This document shows positions 54,152 to 63,255 of a stretch of 64,000 nucleotides of DNA, one piece after another (the stretch's first letter is position 1; each line of letters begins with the position of its first letter). The DNA lies in NCBI RefSeq assembly GCF_000148645.1, contig NC_014541.1:1302001-1366000 (forward strand). Reading direction: 5' to 3'. A program made the position numbers and the translations under genes. The notes under the pieces are model-generated. The model saw only the letters and a program-made list of their open reading frames with translations. It did not search any database and was not told where the DNA came from. The stretch is from Ferrimonas balearica DSM 9799 (GTDB lineage: Bacteria; Pseudomonadota; Gammaproteobacteria; Enterobacterales; Shewanellaceae).

Positions 54152-55354
54152 TTACAGCAGGTAGGACACGTCGGCAGTACGGCCTTCAAAGTTGGTGGCA
54201 ATCAACTTGGTTTCACCGTCCTGCACCGTCTTCTTCACATACTCGGGCTGCACCGGCATTTTGCCGAGTCCGCCGATGCCATCGACGATAAAGGTGGGGA
54301 TCGCGGGGCCGGATACCCAGCCGCGGATGCCGTGGTAGATCTCGAGCATGCGGTCATAGCTGACCATAAACTTGCTGTTGCCCGGTGCCGGATCCATCGA
54401 ATAGACGTAGTAGGGACGGATACCGTTGGACACCAGGTCCATCACCAGATCGCGCATCACCTCAACGTCGTCGTTCACCCCTTTGATCATCACACTCTGG
54501 TTGCCCAGCATCACGCCAGCGCGGCGCAGCATGGTGGTGTGCTTGATAAACAGCGGGGTGATCTCGCGCGGATGGTTTACCTGAGTGTTGATCAGGGTAA
54601 CGCGGTTCTTCACCAGCACGTCGACCAACTCAGGGGTGACGCGGGTCGGCAGCTGAGCCAGCAGGCGGCTGCCGATGCGCAGAATCTTCAGGTCCGGACG
54701 GGCTTCGCGGATCATCGACAGGATCTCATCCAGCTTGCTGTCGGTCAGCAGCAGCGGGTCACCACCGGACAGCAGTACATCCTGCACTTCAGGGTGGTCA
54801 CGCAGGTACTCCACCGAGCGGCGGATGCGGGCCATATCAATCACGTTCAGCGGGTCAGACACCATGCGCTTACGGGTGCAGTGGCGGCAGTAAGCGCCAC
54901 AGATGTTGTGCACCAGGAACAGCACCCGGTTGGGGTAGCGATGCACCAGCGACGTGCCCTCCGGCATCATGTCGTCTTCCGCCAGTTGGTCTCCCATCTC
55001 ATGGGGGGCGATGTGCATCTCATCCTGCTCCGGCACGTACTGAATGCGGATGGGGCAGTTGGGATCGTTCTTATCCATCAACTGGGCGACATAGGGGGTG
55101 ATGCGGGCAGCAATCACTTTGTAGACGTCGTCTTCAACCGGGCGGACGCCGTGCAGAACTTTGGCCAAATCCTTATCGGACTGGAAAGACTTGGCCAAGG
55201 TTTCGCGCCAGGAGTGGCCGGCGACATCGAATGCCATCAGCTCGTCATGGGTGTTGAAGTGGTAGCGCTGGGCAGGTTGAGTTTCAACCAGTTTAAGAGG
55301 GATCGGATCCGCATTGGTCGCGGCAGGTTGGCGTTGCACAGTGCTGGTAGCCAT
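54152..55354 (-). CDS. ablA: Lysine 2,3-aminomutase
   Basis: A 400-residue radical SAM, PLP-dependent enzyme that turns L-lysine into L-beta-lysine. The Fe4S4 motif is CGAYCRHC (Cys152, 156, 159). SGGDPLLLTDSKLDEIL and the PLP-lysine region GIGGLGKMPVQPEYV near 335-350 fit AblA rather than the shorter EpmB. It is followed by a symporter and ablB, together making and handling N-epsilon-acetyl-beta-lysine. First gene of the operon. Confidence 0.93.
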   Translation of the reverse strand: MATSTVQRQPAATNADPIPLKLVETQPAQRYHFNTHDELMAFDVAGHSWRETLAKSFQSDKDLAKVLHGVRPVEDDVYKVIAARITPYVAQLMDKNDPNCPIRIQYVPEQDEMHIAPHEMGDQLAEDDMMPEGTSLVHRYPNRVLFLVHNICGAYCRHCTRKRMVSDPLNVIDMARIRRSVEYLRDHPEVQDVLLSGGDPLLLTDSKLDEILSMIREARPDLKILRIGSRLLAQLPTRVTPELVDVLVKNRVTLINTQVNHPREITPLFIKHTTMLRRAGVMLGNQSVMIKGVNDDVEVMRDLVMDLVSNGIRPYYVYSMDPAPGNSKFMVSYDRMLEIYHGIRGWVSGPAIPTFIVDGIGGLGKMPVQPEYVKKTVQDGETKLIATNFEGRTADVSYLL

Positions 55355-55624
55355 GGGTGAAATTCCACCTTTTTTAAAGCAAATGTATGTGTTGTTATGA
55401 TTAGAGCGCGAACTATTCTACTCGCTTAATTACCGTTCTATCAAACTTGTCGCAACATAATGGCGACAGATTGGAGCGATATGTTTACGGATAACTCCCT
55501 ATTCTGAACAATTTGTGCCTGGCCAACGGGGATTTTTGTGGTCTGGCCAGGTGTTCGATGCCCGCGGCATGAAAGATTGTGTGCTAATTAAATTTTGATG
55601 TTTTTTGAGGGTTGAAATTTGTGT
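55355..55624. promoter_or_regulatory. AT-rich regulatory gap between the two osmolyte operons
   Basis: About 270 bases. It must carry the ablA promoter and the end of the NAGGN transcript. Two inverted repeats stand out: TGTCGC-N9-GCGACA at 55448-55468 and CCTGGCCA-N18-TGGCCAGG at 55518-55551. No clean terminator with a T-run was seen for the upstream operon, so readthrough into ablA is possible. Confidence 0.4.
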
Positions 55625-55705
55625 TCACTGTTGTAGGGGAGGGTCGTCGTCCTCCTCCATCGACAGGGGCCAAAGGGCGTTGAGAATGGCGAGTGAAACC
55701 GGCAT
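55625..55705 (-). CDS. Possible 26-residue peptide coupled to the M42 gene
   Basis: The start overlaps the M42 peptidase stop (TGATG), then 26 codons: a hydrophobic first half (VSLAILNALWPL) and an acidic tail with Asp run and Gln-Gln end. Stop overlap and operon position suggest translation; nothing similar is recalled, so it may also be a chance frame. Confidence 0.35.
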   Translation of the reverse strand: MPVSLAILNALWPLSMEEDDDPPLQQ

Positions 55706-56841
55706 CAGTGACGCTCCTCGGGGTCTTCCCAGTGGGTGGGGTCTTCTGGCAGATCAGACAGGGGACCCATGGCGTCTTTATCGCGCTCGAGGATAGGGCC
55801 ACTCAGCATGTAGTGAGCCAGCAAGCTGGCCACGGCAGCGACCGAGTCGGCGTGGGTGCGCTCATGGCCATGGGAGCCGTCGAGGGCAAAGCAGATCAGT
55901 CCGGCGCGGATGTCGTTGCCCGCTTCCACCGCCGCTGCCGCATCGCTGCGGTAGAAGCGAAATACGTCGCGACTGTGTTCAATGCCGTGGCGCTGGCACA
56001 GGCCTATCAGGCGCTGGGTCAGGTACCAGTCAAACGGGCCACTGGAGTCCTGCATGGCGATGGTCACACCGTACTCGGAGGTATTCTGGCCGGGGGCGAT
56101 GGTGCCGTTGTCCACCGCCAGCAGTTCCGCCACATCGCCATGGAGGATATGGGAGGCGCCCACCCCGACCTCCTCTGAAATGGTGAACAGCAGATGACAA
56201 TCCATCGGCAACGGCTGCTGGCTCTCAACTATCGCCTTTGCGGCGGTCAGGACCGCTGCCACCCCCGCCTTATCATCGAGAAACCGCGAGACCCAGAAAC
56301 CGTTATCGAGAAACTCCGGGTTGGGGTCCACCGTCAGGCGATCGCCGGGGTGGATCCCCAACGCCTGCAGATCGGCCAGGCTGTGGCTGCGCTGATCCAG
56401 CCGCAATTCAAGATTGGGCCAGCTGGCGGGCTGTTGGTCCACGGCCTTGCCGTAGACGTGGCCGGACGCTTTCAGCGGCAGCAGCGTTCCGCGCAGCGGG
56501 TCGCCATGGTCGCGGTACAGGGTGACCCGGGCGCCCTCCGCCGAACGGGCCGGCCAGGTGCCCACGGACACCACCTCCAGGCGGCCATTGGGTTTGAGCT
56601 GTTTGACCATGGCGCCCAGAGTGTCGAGGTGCGCGGCGATGGCCCGGTCCGGTGAGTGCACCTGACCCGGCAGATTGGCGCGGATGGCGCCGCGCCGGGT
56701 CAGCTCGTATTCGATGCCCAGTTGTTCCAGGTGCTGGCACACCAGCTGCACCACCGCGTCGGTCATGCCGGTCGGACTCGGCGTATTGAGCAGCGCCAAC
56801 AGGGTGTGTTTGAGGTAGTCCCGGTCCAGGGTCAATGTCAT
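55705..56841 (-). CDS. M42-family peptidase of the NAGGN osmoprotectant system
   Basis: A 378-residue metallopeptidase. Zinc-ligand motifs are AAHLDTLGAMV (His, Asp), DDKAGVAAVLTA and LFTISEEVGVGAS (Glu-Glu), in the M42 order. It is the third gene of the trio asnO-type amidotransferase, GNAT/ATP-grasp synthetase and M42 peptidase which accompanies N-acetylglutaminylglutamine amide production; it may turn the osmolyte over or process a precursor. Three bases follow the synthetase stop. Confidence 0.9.
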   Translation of the reverse strand: MTLTLDRDYLKHTLLALLNTPSPTGMTDAVVQLVCQHLEQLGIEYELTRRGAIRANLPGQVHSPDRAIAAHLDTLGAMVKQLKPNGRLEVVSVGTWPARSAEGARVTLYRDHGDPLRGTLLPLKASGHVYGKAVDQQPASWPNLELRLDQRSHSLADLQALGIHPGDRLTVDPNPEFLDNGFWVSRFLDDKAGVAAVLTAAKAIVESQQPLPMDCHLLFTISEEVGVGASHILHGDVAELLAVDNGTIAPGQNTSEYGVTIAMQDSSGPFDWYLTQRLIGLCQRHGIEHSRDVFRFYRSDAAAAVEAGNDIRAGLICFALDGSHGHERTHADSVAAVASLLAHYMLSGPILERDKDAMGPLSDLPEDPTHWEDPEERH

Positions 56842-56844
56842 GAG

Positions 56845-58584
56845 TTATCGCCCTCCTTGGGTTTGTGGAAACAGCAGGTCGAGGAACCGCTCCACCGTGG
56901 GGTGCGGTTCATGATTGGCCAGGCCCGGCCGCTCATTCGCTTCGATGATGACGTAGTCCGGTTCGCTGGGATCGTGCACCAGCAGATCAAGGCCGGTGAC
57001 CGGTATCGCCAGCACCCGCGCGGCGTGCAGTGCGACTTCGCGCAGCCGTGGGTGGAGCTTGGTGGTCACATCGTTGAGGCTGCCGCCGGTGTGAAGGTTG
57101 GCGGTTTTGCGCACGGCCAGGGCGCGGCCATAGGGCAGGATGTCGCTCATCTCGAAGCCCGCATCGGCGACGCAGCGCTGGGTTTCACTGTCCAGCGGAA
57201 TGCGGCTTTCACCGCTGGTTGCGGCGGCCCGGCGACGGCTGAGTTTGTCGATCAGGGTGCCGATGCTGGTGAGGCCGTCGCCAACGATGGTGGGCGGTTT
57301 GCGCACCGCGGCCGCTACCACTTCGTCACCGATCACCAGAATGCGCAGGTCCTGTCCTTCGATGTACTGCTCGGCCAGCAGTGGCCCTTCCAGCGCGGAC
57401 GCCTGCTGGTAGGCATCGTGAATGGCCTGCTCATTGCGCAGATCAACGAACACGCCGTTGCCCTGTTCGCCCCTGGCCGGTTTCAGCACCATGGGGCCGT
57501 GCTGGCGCCAGAAGGCGATCGCCTCGCTGGCGTTGTTGATGGTTTTCTGCGTGGGCACTTTCAGCCCCGCTTTGGCCAGCAGGCGGTGGGTGAGGTCTTT
57601 GTTGTCGCAGCGGGTCATGGCGATGGCGCTGGTCAGGTCGGTCAGTGATTCCCGGCAATTGACGCTGCGTCCCCCGAGGCTGAGGGTAAACAGCCCCAGC
57701 GCCGGGTCCTCAATCTGCACACCGATGCCCCGGCGGTACGCTTCGTCAACGATGATCTGGGCATAGATATTGAGGTCCGGCACCTTGTCGTCGCCGTCAC
57801 CGATGTACAGCTGCTCGTTGATGGCGTTGCGGGTTTTAACGCAGTACACCGGCACCTGGCGAAAGCCCAGCTTGTGGTAGAGCGCCAGCGCCTGCTGGTT
57901 GTCGTGCATCACCGACAGGTCGAGGAAGCGGCGTTGGCGCTGCTGAAAGTGGCTGGCCAGCGCCTGCACCAGAGCTGCGCCCACGCCGGGAAGCGCGCAT
58001 TGTGGGTCGACCGCCAGAGCCCAAAGGCTGGCGCCCTGGTCCGGGTCATCAAACAGGCGGGGGTGGTCAACTCCGGTGACGCAGCCCACCACCGTCTGGC
58101 TGTGGTCATCGATGGCCATCAGCACGGTGAGGGCCGGTTCGGTCAGTTGGTGGTGGGTGAACTTCTCCCGCAGCGGCACCATCTGGCGGGCCTTATACAG
58201 CCGGTTCATCTCGTACTCGTCCCAGCTGCCGGTGAGTGGCCGGATGCTGATCCCCTTCGGAGGGGTGGCATCGATGGGTTGCTGCGTCAGGTCGAGCCGA
58301 TAGGTCAGCGAGGGATCGATGAACAACCGTTGCGGCGCGAAGGAGACCACCACCTGAGGGTCGCGGCAGTACAGGGCCATGTCCCGTTGGCCGGGCTGCT
58401 CCTCCAGCAGGCTGCGGGCCAGCGCTTCGGGGTCGGCAAAGGTCTGGCCAAACAGCAGTCGTCCCCAGCCGCAATCGACGCTGGCCGGTTTGGCCAGCAG
58501 CTCCTGGCCGTTCTCAGGCGGTTCGCCCCAGTGCTTCAGTGAAGTCATCTGCTCGATGTCCATGGGGGAGTGGATGTCGGTCAT
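56845..58584 (-). CDS. N-acetylglutaminylglutamine synthetase (GNAT + ATP-grasp)
   Basis: A 579-residue two-domain enzyme. Residues about 80-280 form a GNAT acetyltransferase (ALAVDPQCALPGVGAALVQALA for acetyl-CoA). Residues about 300-575 form an ATP-grasp ligase (VLKPARGEQGNGVFVDLRN; LLAEQYIEGQDLRILVIGDE; LDLLVHDPSEPDYVIIEANE). Together they acetylate and join two glutamines to make NAGGN's core dipeptide, which the amidotransferase encoded just upstream then amidates. The ATG at 58584 has AAGGA upstream; a longer frame lacks a ribosome site. Confidence 0.92.
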   Translation of the reverse strand: MTDIHSPMDIEQMTSLKHWGEPPENGQELLAKPASVDCGWGRLLFGQTFADPEALARSLLEEQPGQRDMALYCRDPQVVVSFAPQRLFIDPSLTYRLDLTQQPIDATPPKGISIRPLTGSWDEYEMNRLYKARQMVPLREKFTHHQLTEPALTVLMAIDDHSQTVVGCVTGVDHPRLFDDPDQGASLWALAVDPQCALPGVGAALVQALASHFQQRQRRFLDLSVMHDNQQALALYHKLGFRQVPVYCVKTRNAINEQLYIGDGDDKVPDLNIYAQIIVDEAYRRGIGVQIEDPALGLFTLSLGGRSVNCRESLTDLTSAIAMTRCDNKDLTHRLLAKAGLKVPTQKTINNASEAIAFWRQHGPMVLKPARGEQGNGVFVDLRNEQAIHDAYQQASALEGPLLAEQYIEGQDLRILVIGDEVVAAAVRKPPTIVGDGLTSIGTLIDKLSRRRAAATSGESRIPLDSETQRCVADAGFEMSDILPYGRALAVRKTANLHTGGSLNDVTTKLHPRLREVALHAARVLAIPVTGLDLLVHDPSEPDYVIIEANERPGLANHEPHPTVERFLDLLFPQTQGGR

Positions 58585-58594
58585 GATGGCGTCC

Positions 58595-60361
58595 TTACAA
58601 GTTATGGGTTTGCAACCACATCTCCAGCAGCGCGACCTGCCAGAGTTTGGAGCCACGCAGCGGCGTGATGTGGGATTTGGGGTCGTCCAGCAGAGCGGTC
58701 AGGTAGTCACGCTGGAACAGCCCGCGCTGGCGGGCACGCTCCGAGTTGAGCGCGTTTTGGACAAACTCCAGATAGGGCCCTTCGATGTATTTCAGTGCGG
58801 GCACCGGGAAGTAGCCTTTGGGACGATCGATCACGGCACTGGGGATCACTTTACGGCCCAGGCTTTTCAGGATCCCTTTGCCGTTGTCCCCCAACTTGAG
58901 TCGGGCGGGAATGCGCCCGGCCAGCTCCACCACCTCGTGGTCGAGAAACGGCACGCGGGCTTCCAGGCCCCAGGCCATGGTCATGTTGTCGACCCGTTTG
59001 ACCGGGTCGTCGGTCAACATCACGCTGGTGTCCAGGTGCAGCGCCTTATCCACCGGCCCATGCCCATCCGGGCGGGCGAAGCGGCTGCGGATAAACGCGG
59101 TGGCGTGGTCGCCAGTGTGGTAGCCGGAGGTGACCGTGCGGCAGTACTCGGCGTAGTCCCGATCCATAAAGTGACTGGCGTAAGTCTCCACCGGATCGGC
59201 ACTGCCCTGGAGGGGCGGATACCAGTGATAGCCGGCAAAGATCTCATCGGCGCCCTGACCGGACTGCACCACTTTCAGGTGCTTTGAAACCTGCTGGGAC
59301 AGCAGGAAAAAGCCGACATTGTCGTAACTGACCATCGGCTCAGACATCGCCTGAAAGGTTTTAGGCAGCGTGTCCAGCAGGGTGGAGGAGGGCACCTCTA
59401 TCTTGTGATGTTCGGTCCCGTAGTGGCGGGCGATCAGGTCGGAGTACCGGAACTCATCGCCCGATTCGCCACCGGCGGCCTCAAAGCCCACGGAAAAGGT
59501 GTTGAGGTTGTGTTGGCCCTGCTCGGCCAGCAAGCCGACAATCAGGCTGGAGTCGAGTCCGCCGGACAGCAAAACCCCCACCGGCACATCCGCCACCATC
59601 CGACGTCGTACCGAGGTGCGCAGGGTGTCCAGCAGTTGCTGCTCCCACTCCTCATCGGTGATGTGGTGGTCCTGCTCCCGCTCACCCACCTGGAACTGCC
59701 AGTAGTTGTGATCCTCCTGACGTCCATCGGGGTGGATGGTGCGGACGGTGGCCGGGGGCAGCTTTTTGATGCCCTTCAGCAGGGTATGGGGGGCAGGTAC
59801 TACGGCGTGGAAGCTGAGGTAGTGGTTAAGGGCGATGGGATCCAGTTCGGTGTCCAGGCCCGGCACCTCGAGCAGTGCCGGCAGGGTGGAGGCGAACGCC
59901 AAGCCATCGCGGTGCTGCGCCAGATAGAGCGGCTTGATGCCGAGGCGGTCACGGCCCAGTACCAGACGGCCGGTTTTCTGCTCGTGGATGGCAAAGGCAA
60001 ACATGCCGTTGAACCGTTCCACGCAGTTGGGACCCCAGGCATGGTACGCCTTGAGCAGCACCTCAGTGTCGCTGTTGGAGAAGAACTGGTAGCCCAGCCC
60101 GGCCAGCGTCTTTCGCAGTTCGGGGTAATTGTACAGGCAGCCGTTAAAGACCAGGTCGAGGCCGAGGTCGGTCATTGGCTGACTGCCCTGATCGGACAGG
60201 TCGATCACCTTGAGGCGCCGGTGGCCCAGTACCAGACCCTGGCGAACCATCAGTCCTTCGCTGTCAGGCCCCCGGGGCGCCAACGTCTCCACCATGCGCT
60301 CAACCCACTGCTTGTGTTCGGGGGCGGGGTTGTCACTGTGAAATCCGGCGAATCCGCACAT
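58595..60361 (-). CDS. N-acetylglutaminylglutamine amidotransferase (AsnB-like)
   Basis: A 588-residue class II amidotransferase. The ATG at 60361 is chosen because processing of Met leaves Cys2 (MCGFAG) as the N-terminal nucleophile; the ribosome site GGAGGAG fits. The C-terminal part is an asparagine-synthetase domain with PP-loop SGGLDSS near residue 260. It amidates the C-terminal carboxyl of N-acetylglutaminylglutamine to give NAGGN, an osmolyte of halotolerant gammaproteobacteria. First gene of a compact three-gene operon. Confidence 0.93.
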   Translation of the reverse strand: MCGFAGFHSDNPAPEHKQWVERMVETLAPRGPDSEGLMVRQGLVLGHRRLKVIDLSDQGSQPMTDLGLDLVFNGCLYNYPELRKTLAGLGYQFFSNSDTEVLLKAYHAWGPNCVERFNGMFAFAIHEQKTGRLVLGRDRLGIKPLYLAQHRDGLAFASTLPALLEVPGLDTELDPIALNHYLSFHAVVPAPHTLLKGIKKLPPATVRTIHPDGRQEDHNYWQFQVGEREQDHHITDEEWEQQLLDTLRTSVRRRMVADVPVGVLLSGGLDSSLIVGLLAEQGQHNLNTFSVGFEAAGGESGDEFRYSDLIARHYGTEHHKIEVPSSTLLDTLPKTFQAMSEPMVSYDNVGFFLLSQQVSKHLKVVQSGQGADEIFAGYHWYPPLQGSADPVETYASHFMDRDYAEYCRTVTSGYHTGDHATAFIRSRFARPDGHGPVDKALHLDTSVMLTDDPVKRVDNMTMAWGLEARVPFLDHEVVELAGRIPARLKLGDNGKGILKSLGRKVIPSAVIDRPKGYFPVPALKYIEGPYLEFVQNALNSERARQRGLFQRDYLTALLDDPKSHITPLRGSKLWQVALLEMWLQTHNL

Positions 60362-60423
60362 TACTCCTCCATTGTCTGAATCCTGAATGTTGACCATGCT
60401 TGGTCGAAACTTCGCCTAAAAAG

Positions 60424-60450
60424 GTTATAACTCTAATCATTAGATTTCAA
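60424..60450 (-). promoter_or_regulatory. Candidate promoter of the NAGGN operon
   Basis: Minus strand TTGAAA (60450-60445) and TATAAC (60429-60424), spacer 15. The spacer includes CTAATGATTAG, a perfect 11-base palindrome, which could be an operator. About 60 bases before the amidotransferase start. Confidence 0.4.
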
Positions 60451-60631
60451 ATTGAGTTGCTTTTGGGTCGGCGTTGACGCTATGGTTAAAAAGGTTATTT
60501 GTCCGGCGCTTGGGCTTTTTTGCTTGGGCTGGATGAGGAAGCGATTCGAGGTAATACCGAAGAACTAAAGTTAGATTGCGAATTTTTGCTGTCCCCGATT
60601 GTCCGGGGGCAGTGGATACAAAGGAGGCACT

Positions 60632-60721
60632 ATGCAACAGCGATCCCATTCTCATCGACGTGAACTTCTTGTTCTGACGCTGCTGTTCGGCGCGATGGCG
60701 ACTCTGGTGACCCTGTTCTAG
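60632..60721 (+). CDS. Small single-span membrane peptide, 29 residues
   Basis: Not recognised. A strong AAGGAGG lies five bases before the ATG. The peptide has a basic N-terminus (MQQRSHSHRRE) and a hydrophobic helix (LLVLTLLFGAMATLVTLF) to the end, suggesting inner membrane insertion with the N-terminus inside. It lies 57 bases before marR. Confidence 0.6.
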   Translation: MQQRSHSHRRELLVLTLLFGAMATLVTLF

Positions 60722-60777
60722 GGCTGGCGCGGGCCTTTGAATTTGTTACAGTGTTGCGGTTGAACACTGGAGTGACC

Positions 60778-61254
60778 ATGGACAAACACGAACAATTGCT
60801 GATCTCGCTGCGCAAGGTGATCCGCGCCATTGATCTGCACAGCCGCAAGCTGAATAAGGAGTCGGGTCTGACCGGCCCGCAGTTGGTGGTGATGCAAAAG
60901 ATCGCGCAACTGGATGGGCCGATTGCCCGCCAGGTGGCGGCAGAAGTGAACCTGAGTCCGGCGACGGTCACCTCCATCATCGACCGGCTGGAGTCACGGG
61001 GGCTGGTAAAGCGGATCCGTGACGAAGCCGATAAACGGCGTGTTCACCTGTCATTAAGCGAAGAGGGGCAACGTTTGATGGCCTCCGCACCGCAGCCGCT
61101 GCAAGAGCACTTTATCCAGCGTTATCAGGCGCTGGAGGAGTGGGAGCAAAGCCTGTTGCTCTCCTCGGTAGAGCGCATCGCCTCAATGATGGATGCTGAG
61201 GAGTTGGATGCCGCGCCGATGCTGACCGTCGGGCAGATCCAGGACTCCCATTGA
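60778..61254 (+). CDS. MarR-family transcription regulator
   Basis: A 158-residue winged-helix regulator. The HTH region reads GPIARQVAAEVNLSPATVTSIIDRLESRGLVKRIRDEADKRRVHLSLSEEG with wing DKRR. Start at 60778. It could control the small membrane peptide upstream. Convergent with a LysR gene, with a strong terminator between. Confidence 0.92.
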   Translation: MDKHEQLLISLRKVIRAIDLHSRKLNKESGLTGPQLVVMQKIAQLDGPIARQVAAEVNLSPATVTSIIDRLESRGLVKRIRDEADKRRVHLSLSEEGQRLMASAPQPLQEHFIQRYQALEEWEQSLLLSSVERIASMMDAEELDAAPMLTVGQIQDSH

Positions 61255-61272
61255 ACGCACCATCGAGAGCAT

Positions 61273-61304
61273 AAAAAAACGGCACCACAGGGTGCCGTTT
61301 TTTT
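61273..61304. terminator. Bidirectional terminator between marR and the LysR gene
   Basis: A-run, ACGGCACC-ACAG-GGTGCCGT, T-run. Confidence 0.92.
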
Positions 61305-61310
61305 GTGGCT

Positions 61311-62225
61311 TCATCGCTTGTCGCTCTGACCAAAGGCGCTGACAAAGGCGTGGGCGGAAGGCGACAGCGTGCTGCGGTCGTAGATGGCGTAGAGGCCCGC
61401 GCCAATCGCCTCTTTCAGGGGGACAAAGCGGATGTTGTCCCAACCGTGATTGGCGAAACTGGAGGGGACAATGGTGACGCTGTCGCTGTGGGCGACGTAG
61501 GCCATCAGGGTGTTGGGTTCCACAAACTCCTTGATGATCTTCGGCACCAGGTTGCGCTTCTTGCACTCGTTGATAAAGAGGTCGGCGGAGGCGGAGTTGC
61601 GTCGGTTGAACAGGGCGAACTCGGCGTCCCGCAATGCATCCAAACTCAATCGGTTATGCCGGGCCAGGGGGTGCTGCCGCGTCATGGCCACCACAAAGGT
61701 TTCCTCGGTCAGCTTGCGGGCACTGAGGGGGTGGATGTTCATGGCATCGGCAAAGCGCACCAGCCCTACGTCAATCTGATGCTCGATCACCATCCGCTTC
61801 TGCTGCTCGGGATTGGCTTCCACCAGGTCGATCTGCTGATCCGGGTATCGCTGTTGAAAGGCCCCCAGGTGCTGCCCCAACCCGGACCAGAAAGCGGAAC
61901 TGACCAGGCCCAGCTTAACCACACCCCGACCCGCTTCCGCGACCCGTTGCACCCGGTGTACGGCGTGCTCCACCACCTGAAACAGATGGTCGCATTCGTT
62001 CTGCAGTGCCTCGCCGGCTTCGGTCAGTTCCACATTGCGGGAGTTGCGCAGAAACAGGGTGACGCCCAGCAGGGACTCAAGCTCTTTGATCTTGTGGCTC
62101 AAGGGGGAGGTGGTGATGTTGAGGCGGTCGGCCGCCTGGCCAAAGTGGCGGGTTTGCGACAGCACATAAAAGTAGCGCAGCATGCGCAGGGTCAGCTTAT
62201 CGCTGATTAAGCCGGCAGCGGGCAT
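61311..62225 (-). CDS. LysR-family regulator, XapR-like
   Basis: A 304-residue regulator. HTH: LRYFYVLSQTRHFGQAADRLNITTSPLSHKIKELESLLG. The ligand domain has KLGLVSSAFWSGLG and EFVEPNTLMAYVAHSDSVTIVPSS, which resemble E. coli XapR, activator of xanthosine phosphorylase xapA. It is divergent from a xapA-like gene, which supports that role. GGGAG five bases before ATG. Confidence 0.88.
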   Translation of the reverse strand: MPAAGLISDKLTLRMLRYFYVLSQTRHFGQAADRLNITTSPLSHKIKELESLLGVTLFLRNSRNVELTEAGEALQNECDHLFQVVEHAVHRVQRVAEAGRGVVKLGLVSSAFWSGLGQHLGAFQQRYPDQQIDLVEANPEQQKRMVIEHQIDVGLVRFADAMNIHPLSARKLTEETFVVAMTRQHPLARHNRLSLDALRDAEFALFNRRNSASADLFINECKKRNLVPKIIKEFVEPNTLMAYVAHSDSVTIVPSSFANHGWDNIRFVPLKEAIGAGLYAIYDRSTLSPSAHAFVSAFGQSDKR

Positions 62226-62416
62226 GAGGACTCCCTGTGGGCGGCGTTTTGCGGGTCGGTCAGCATGCCAGAATCCGGCTCAGATTGTTTTGAAGAAGTT
62301 CGCAAAAGCGACGGGTCATTGTGTTCAAAAACAGCATGATCGGGCGGCATTTGGCAACGTTCCACACCCCATTCTTTGGTACGTTTTGCCGCCTCTGTCA
62401 CCCGTGAGAAAACACA

Positions 62417-63253
62417 ATGAAAAACGACCCGGTTATCCAGGCACTCCAGACCATCTACGACCACAAACCCGGCTTCCAGCCCAAGGCCGCTTTTATCCTC
62501 GGCTCTGGCCTTGGCGTCATTGCCGATGCGCTGTCGGACAAAGTGGTGATCCCCTACACCGAACTGGCCGGGTTCCCGGTCAGCACCGTTCAGGGCCACT
62601 CCGGTGAGTTGGTACTGGGTACCATGAACGGCGTTGAGGTGGTGTGCATGAAGGGTCGTGGCCACTACTACGAACACCAGGACATGAAGGTGATGACCAC
62701 GCCGGTACGCACCTTTAAGCGCCTGGGTTGTGAGTTTGTACTGGTGACCAATGCGGCCGGCTCGCTGCGTCCTGAGCGGATCGATGTGGGGTCACTGGTG
62801 GTGTTCAGCGATCACATCAACACCATGCCGGAATCCCCCATGTGTGGCCCCAATGACGAAGAGTACGGCCCCCGTTTCTTCAGCCTGGCCAATGCCTATG
62901 ACAAAGCCCTGCGTGCTGAGGTTAAGCGTGTGGCCGAGGCCAACGACATCCACCTCAATGAAGGGGTGTTCGTCTCTTACACCGGCCCCAACTTCGAAAC
63001 CCCGGCGGAGATCCGCATGATGCAGATCATCGGCGCCGACGTCGTTGGCATGTCTGTGGTGCCGGAGGTGATCTCGGCGGCCCACTGTGGCCTGCCGGTG
63101 CTGGCCATGTGCGCCATCACCAATATGGCCGAGGGGCTGGGGGACGTGGAACTGTCCCATGAACAGACCCTGCGCTGCGCCAAACTGGCTGAAGCCAGCT
63201 TTATCCGCCTGATTGAATGCTTTATGGCGAATCACTTCGCCAGCCAGGAGTGA
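62417..63253 (+). CDS. xapA: Purine nucleoside phosphorylase, XapA-like
   Basis: A 278-residue class I purine nucleoside phosphorylase. Motifs: FILGSGLGVIAD (phosphate), GFPVSTVQGHSGELVLG, MKGRGHYYEH, VLVTNAAGSLRPE and GVFVSYTGPNFETPAEIRMM, with GMSVVPEVISA later. Wording is close to E. coli XapA. It cleaves purine ribonucleosides to base and ribose-1-phosphate. A NupC-type importer follows by two bases, giving an uptake-and-cleavage unit; a XapR-like regulator is divergent. Confidence 0.92.
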   Translation: MKNDPVIQALQTIYDHKPGFQPKAAFILGSGLGVIADALSDKVVIPYTELAGFPVSTVQGHSGELVLGTMNGVEVVCMKGRGHYYEHQDMKVMTTPVRTFKRLGCEFVLVTNAAGSLRPERIDVGSLVVFSDHINTMPESPMCGPNDEEYGPRFFSLANAYDKALRAEVKRVAEANDIHLNEGVFVSYTGPNFETPAEIRMMQIIGADVVGMSVVPEVISAAHCGLPVLAMCAITNMAEGLGDVELSHEQTLRCAKLAEASFIRLIECFMANHFASQE

Positions 63254-63255
63254 TC

